The translations under genes were made by a program, and so were the position numbers. The notes below the pieces were generated by a model. It ran no database searches and had not been told where the DNA came from. It was given only the letters and a program-made list of their open reading frames with translations. From assembly GCA_902796225.1 (NCBI GenBank), contig CADBOO010000030.1, positions 37,485 to 101,484 of the forward strand: a DNA stretch of 64,000 nt, given 5' to 3'. Shown in pieces: positions 61,172 to 64,000 of the stretch. This stretch comes from an uncultured Ruminococcus sp. GTDB lineage: Bacteria > Bacillota > Clostridia > Oscillospirales > Acutalibacteraceae. Numbering within the stretch: the stretch's first letter is position 1; each line of letters begins with the position of its first letter.

Positions 61172-63561
61172 TGTTAGTCAGAAAACTATTCCGAACCGCG
61201 TGGAGCTATAAGGCGCAGTTCATTTCCATGATCATCATGATCACGCTCGGAATGGGCGTCTTTCTCGGCTTCAACATGGAGTGGCGCACGATCGAGGCGG
61301 ATACCGGCAGCTTCTTTGACGATACCGCCTATGCCGACTACCGCCTGTATTCCGAAAAAGGCTTCACGGCAGACGATTTAAAGAAGATCGCAGCTATTGA
61401 CGGGGTTGACGCAGCGACGCGTTATCTTACTGTTAATCTGGATATAAAAGGAGAAAAGAACAAAAGCCTTGCGCTGGACGTCAGCGAGGATTTCAATGTA
61501 TCGACCTTTATTGTAACCGACGGCGCTGCGTATGATGAAAACGGCGACGGCTTCTGGCTGAGCGACAAATTCGCCGCGGCGAATGATTACGCGATCGGCG
61601 ATACCCTGACGCTCGAGTTCCAGGGGATCGGGATCACCGGCAGGATTGTCGGGCTGATCAAATCGGGCGAGCATATGATCTGCGTTGCCGACAAAAATCA
61701 GCTCATGCCCGACTACAATACCTATGGCTTTGCCTACATTTCCCCGAAGAAGCTCCGCAGTGCGGTAGAAGAAAAAGTCAGGAATACCGCCGCTGACAAA
61801 CTGAAAAAGCAGGGTATCCCCGACAGTGCCGTCGATGACAGCGTCGACAAACTGTTAAAAGACGGAACGATGGTCGACGAAGCGATGGATCAGGTCTTTG
61901 CGCAGGTCAATGTCCTTTCCGATATGAGCAAAGAGGATCTGGAGGACACGGTCAGGGACGCGCTCGGACGCACCATCATGGTCACCTCAAAGGACGACCA
62001 CGTCGTCTATAAAGAAGCAATGGGCGAAGCCGCCGAGGGTAAGACGATGGGTTCGGTACTGCCGGTACTGTTCCTTGCGATCGCCATCCTCACGATGGTC
62101 ACCACCATGCACCGCATCGCCACAAAAGAGAAGCTCCAGATCGGCACGCTGAAAGCGCTTGGCTTCAAAAACCGCCGCATCCTGCGTCACTACACATCCT
62201 ACGGATTGTTCATTGGCTTGGTCGGTACGGGTTTGGGCGTCGCTCTCGGCTATTGGATCTGCAAGCTCGTGATGAGCGAGGACGGCATGATGGGCACCTA
62301 TTTCGATATGCCCGATTGGTCTGTCGCGATCCCGACATTCTGCTATTTCGTTATCATCGGCACGGTCGCGTTGCTGACGCTCATCAGCTATCTGTCGGTC
62401 AGACGGCAGCTCAAAGGCACTGCCGCAGATGCGCTCAGACCGTACACGCCGAAGAAAATGCGCAAGGTGTTTCTGGAGCGTTTCAGGTTCTGGGATAAGA
62501 TGCGGTTCGGTACGAAGTGGAATATCCGCGACCTGAGCCGTCACAAGAGCCGCTCGGCGATGACGCTGGTCGGCATCATCGGCTGTATGGTGCTGATGGT
62601 CGGCGGACTCGGGATGCGCGATACGCTGGCAGGCTTCCTCGATCTGCTCGACAACGATATCTCCGCCTATACCACCAAGGTGAATCTGGTCGATAACGCA
62701 GATAAGACGCAGGCGCTCGCGCTTGCGGACGAGATCGACGGCGACTGGGAGAGCCTGACCGGAATCAGCTTTGAGGGCGAGACGGTCGCGCTGGACGTCG
62801 TGCATAATCCCAACGGGCTGATCAATATCATCAATGAGGATAATGAGCCGATCACGCTCAGCGACGAGGGCGTATACCTCTGCCTGAGGCTGAAAGACAA
62901 GGCTCAGATCGGTGACACGATCGAGTTCTCGCCCTACGGTTCAAGCGAAACCTATAAAGCCGAAGTCATCGGTTACAACCGCTCGATCATGACCGAAAGC
63001 ATAACGATGAGCGATAGGCTTGCCGAAAAGCTCGGTATCGATTATACGCTTACCGCAATCTATTCGGATAAGACCGCGGGTGAGATCAAAGGCTCCGATC
63101 TGATCGCAGGCAAGCAGGATAAGGGACAGCTCATGGATACCTTTGACAGCTTTGTGCAGATTATGGACAGCATGGTGATCATCCTCGTGATCGCCGCCGT
63201 GATCCTCGGTATCGTCGTGCTGTATAACCTCGGTCTGATGAGCTATGTAGAGCGATCGCGCGAGCTTGCGACGCTGAAGGTACTCGGATTCCGCAACCGG
63301 GATATCGGAAAACTGCTGATCTCTCAGAACATCTGGCTGACCGTGATCGGCGTCATCATCGGACTGCCCGCAGGCGTCGGCGTGCTTCGGTGGCTGGTGA
63401 TTGCCCTCGCGGGAGAGTACGAGATGAAGCTCATGCTCGGATGGCTCACCTACAGCGTTTCCATCCTCCTGACCTTCGGCGTATCGCTGCTGGTCAGCCT
63501 CATGGTCGCCCGCAAGAACAAGAAGATCGACATGGTCGAAGCGCTCAAGGGAGCAGAATAG
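61171..63561 (+). CDS. FtsX/MacB-type ABC transporter permease
   Basis: 796 residues. ATG 61171, five bases after GGAG, is preferred over GTG 61165. An N-terminal membrane helix (FISMIIMITLGMGVFLGF), a ~250-residue extracytoplasmic domain, three helices forming the first FtsX domain (VLPVLFLAIAILTMVTTMHRIATKEKLQIGTLKALGFKNR), a second helix (TLVGIIGCMVLMVGGLGM) and extracellular domain, and a second FtsX domain at the end (NLGLMSYVERSRELATLKVLGFRNRDIGKLL). This is the double-FtsX form of Gram-positive exporters. The cargo is unknown; the HMA gene and metal-type operators suggest a link to metal stress. Confidence 0.88.
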   Translation: MLVRKLFRTAWSYKAQFISMIIMITLGMGVFLGFNMEWRTIEADTGSFFDDTAYADYRLYSEKGFTADDLKKIAAIDGVDAATRYLTVNLDIKGEKNKSLALDVSEDFNVSTFIVTDGAAYDENGDGFWLSDKFAAANDYAIGDTLTLEFQGIGITGRIVGLIKSGEHMICVADKNQLMPDYNTYGFAYISPKKLRSAVEEKVRNTAADKLKKQGIPDSAVDDSVDKLLKDGTMVDEAMDQVFAQVNVLSDMSKEDLEDTVRDALGRTIMVTSKDDHVVYKEAMGEAAEGKTMGSVLPVLFLAIAILTMVTTMHRIATKEKLQIGTLKALGFKNRRILRHYTSYGLFIGLVGTGLGVALGYWICKLVMSEDGMMGTYFDMPDWSVAIPTFCYFVIIGTVALLTLISYLSVRRQLKGTAADALRPYTPKKMRKVFLERFRFWDKMRFGTKWNIRDLSRHKSRSAMTLVGIIGCMVLMVGGLGMRDTLAGFLDLLDNDISAYTTKVNLVDNADKTQALALADEIDGDWESLTGISFEGETVALDVVHNPNGLINIINEDNEPITLSDEGVYLCLRLKDKAQIGDTIEFSPYGSSETYKAEVIGYNRSIMTESITMSDRLAEKLGIDYTLTAIYSDKTAGEIKGSDLIAGKQDKGQLMDTFDSFVQIMDSMVIILVIAAVILGIVVLYNLGLMSYVERSRELATLKVLGFRNRDIGKLLISQNIWLTVIGVIIGLPAGVGVLRWLVIALAGEYEMKLMLGWLTYSVSILLTFGVSLLVSLMVARKNKKIDMVEALKGAE

Positions 63562-63605
63562 CCGGCAAGCGCTTTCGGCGTATTCCTGTTACAGCAAAAA
63601 AGTAT

Positions 63606-63637
63606 CCGCCTGTTCATACGAGCAGGCGGGTTTCTTT
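63606..63637 (+). terminator. Terminator of the HMA-ABC unit
   Basis: A 7-bp GC stem (63606-63612 with 63623-63629) plus two inner pairs, followed by GTTTCTTTT. 63638-63752 shows no feature. Confidence 0.8.
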
Positions 63638-63752
63638 TGGAATCATCATGTAGTGTTTTGCATTACACGATAGCTTTTCCGTTCCAATTCTGAAAACAGC
63701 GGTTTTGCTTAACGTTTTCATTTTGATATTTTACGAAATTCGATCCTCATCA

Positions 63753-64000
63753 TTATCCGTTGGAATACTTTCTGTCAAAGCGCAGGCAGAAAGCAAGAAT
63801 CTGTTGCTTGATTCTTTTGATTGCGACCTTATGATCATCTCTCATGCGGATATACTCTTTAATGCGATTATCTTCCTCTGAGGGTACATAAACCGCTTTG
63901 TAAGTGTGATACGCCATACACTTCGCGATATTCTCAGCGTCACGTTTATCTGTCTTGTAACGCTGATTATTCAAATTGGGCATAGTTGTAGGTGCAAGAA
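63753..64000 (-). pseudogene. IS110-family transposase fragment
   Basis: The frame enters from beyond the window edge (LAPTTMPNL...) and carries the IS110 DEDD-transposase signature NNQRYKTDKRDAENIAKCMAYH followed by YKAVYVPSEEDNRIKEYIRMRDDHK and KQQILAFCLRF. It then runs into a stop (FDRKYSNG) well before the middle and C-terminal parts of the ~400-residue enzyme, and the following DNA shows no further match. It is thus 3'-truncated; the 5' part is not visible. Confidence 0.75.

Overview
The window reads as a chromosomal segment of a Gram-positive, starch-degrading gut anaerobe of the Ruminococcaceae/Oscillospiraceae type, close in lifestyle to Ruminococcus bromii. The signs are an extracellular amylase with CBM26-like modules, a secreted CBM26/CBM74-like protein ending in a type I dockerin, sortase-assembled pili, ferredoxin-based amino-acid metabolism (indolepyruvate oxidoreductase, split ferredoxin-linked glutamate synthase), glutamine synthetase III, strong AGGAGG ribosome sites and occasional TTG starts. 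The G+C content looks moderate, a little above half by eye. No rRNA, tRNA or CRISPR array was found.

Layout. 1-4 kb: 3' part of a huge modular alpha-amylase. 4.2-4.7 kb: a lone protein with a ubiquitin-conjugating-enzyme (E2) fold signature. 5.1-12.7 kb: a pilus operon with a tip adhesin carrying a fibro-slime domain, an LPETG backbone pilin and two sortases. 12.8-18 kb: an HTH regulator, an orphan Liv-type binding lipoprotein, and a decayed receiver/GGDEF signalling locus. 18.2-20.2 kb: the dockerin starch-binding protein. 20.3-22.4 kb: MATE exporter and GNAT acetyltransferase. 22.7-28.9 kb: a complete oligopeptide ABC importer (B-C-D-F-A). 29.2-32.9 kb: iorAB-paaK.

33.2-48.5 kb is a nitrogen/glutamine island: an ammonium channel fused to PII, glmS, glutamine synthetase III, a split glutamate synthase operon, a type-I glutamine synthetase paralogue with altered catalytic residues, an ANTAR RNA-binding regulator whose receiver lacks its phosphoacceptor Asp, and CTP synthase. 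The amt, glnIII and glutamate synthase transcription units share one design: a promoter, then a short leader beginning A-A-A-G-G-C-G-T that folds at once into an intrinsic terminator. In amt and glnIII that terminator sits directly before the ribosome site. In the glutamate synthase operon about 165 bp, holding an inserted repeat, lie between it and the start codon. I infer an attenuation regulon run by the local ANTAR protein, possibly with the degenerate glutamine synthetase as nitrogen sensor. This is the strongest candidate for an undescribed system here.

48.8-59.7 kb is a sucrose island: fructokinase, amylosucrase, LacI regulator, HAD phosphatase, sucrose PTS IIBCA, HPr, enzyme I, acylphosphatase and a GH32 sucrose-6-phosphate hydrolase. 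Two near-palindromic LacI/CcpA-type operators overlap the predicted starts of its transcription units. The HPr has Lys at position 46, where catabolite-control HPr has Ser. 59.9-63.6 kb: a small HMA protein and a MacB/FtsX-type ABC exporter behind a consensus promoter with two 16-bp palindromes typical of metal-regulator sites. The window ends in a fragment of an IS110-family transposase.
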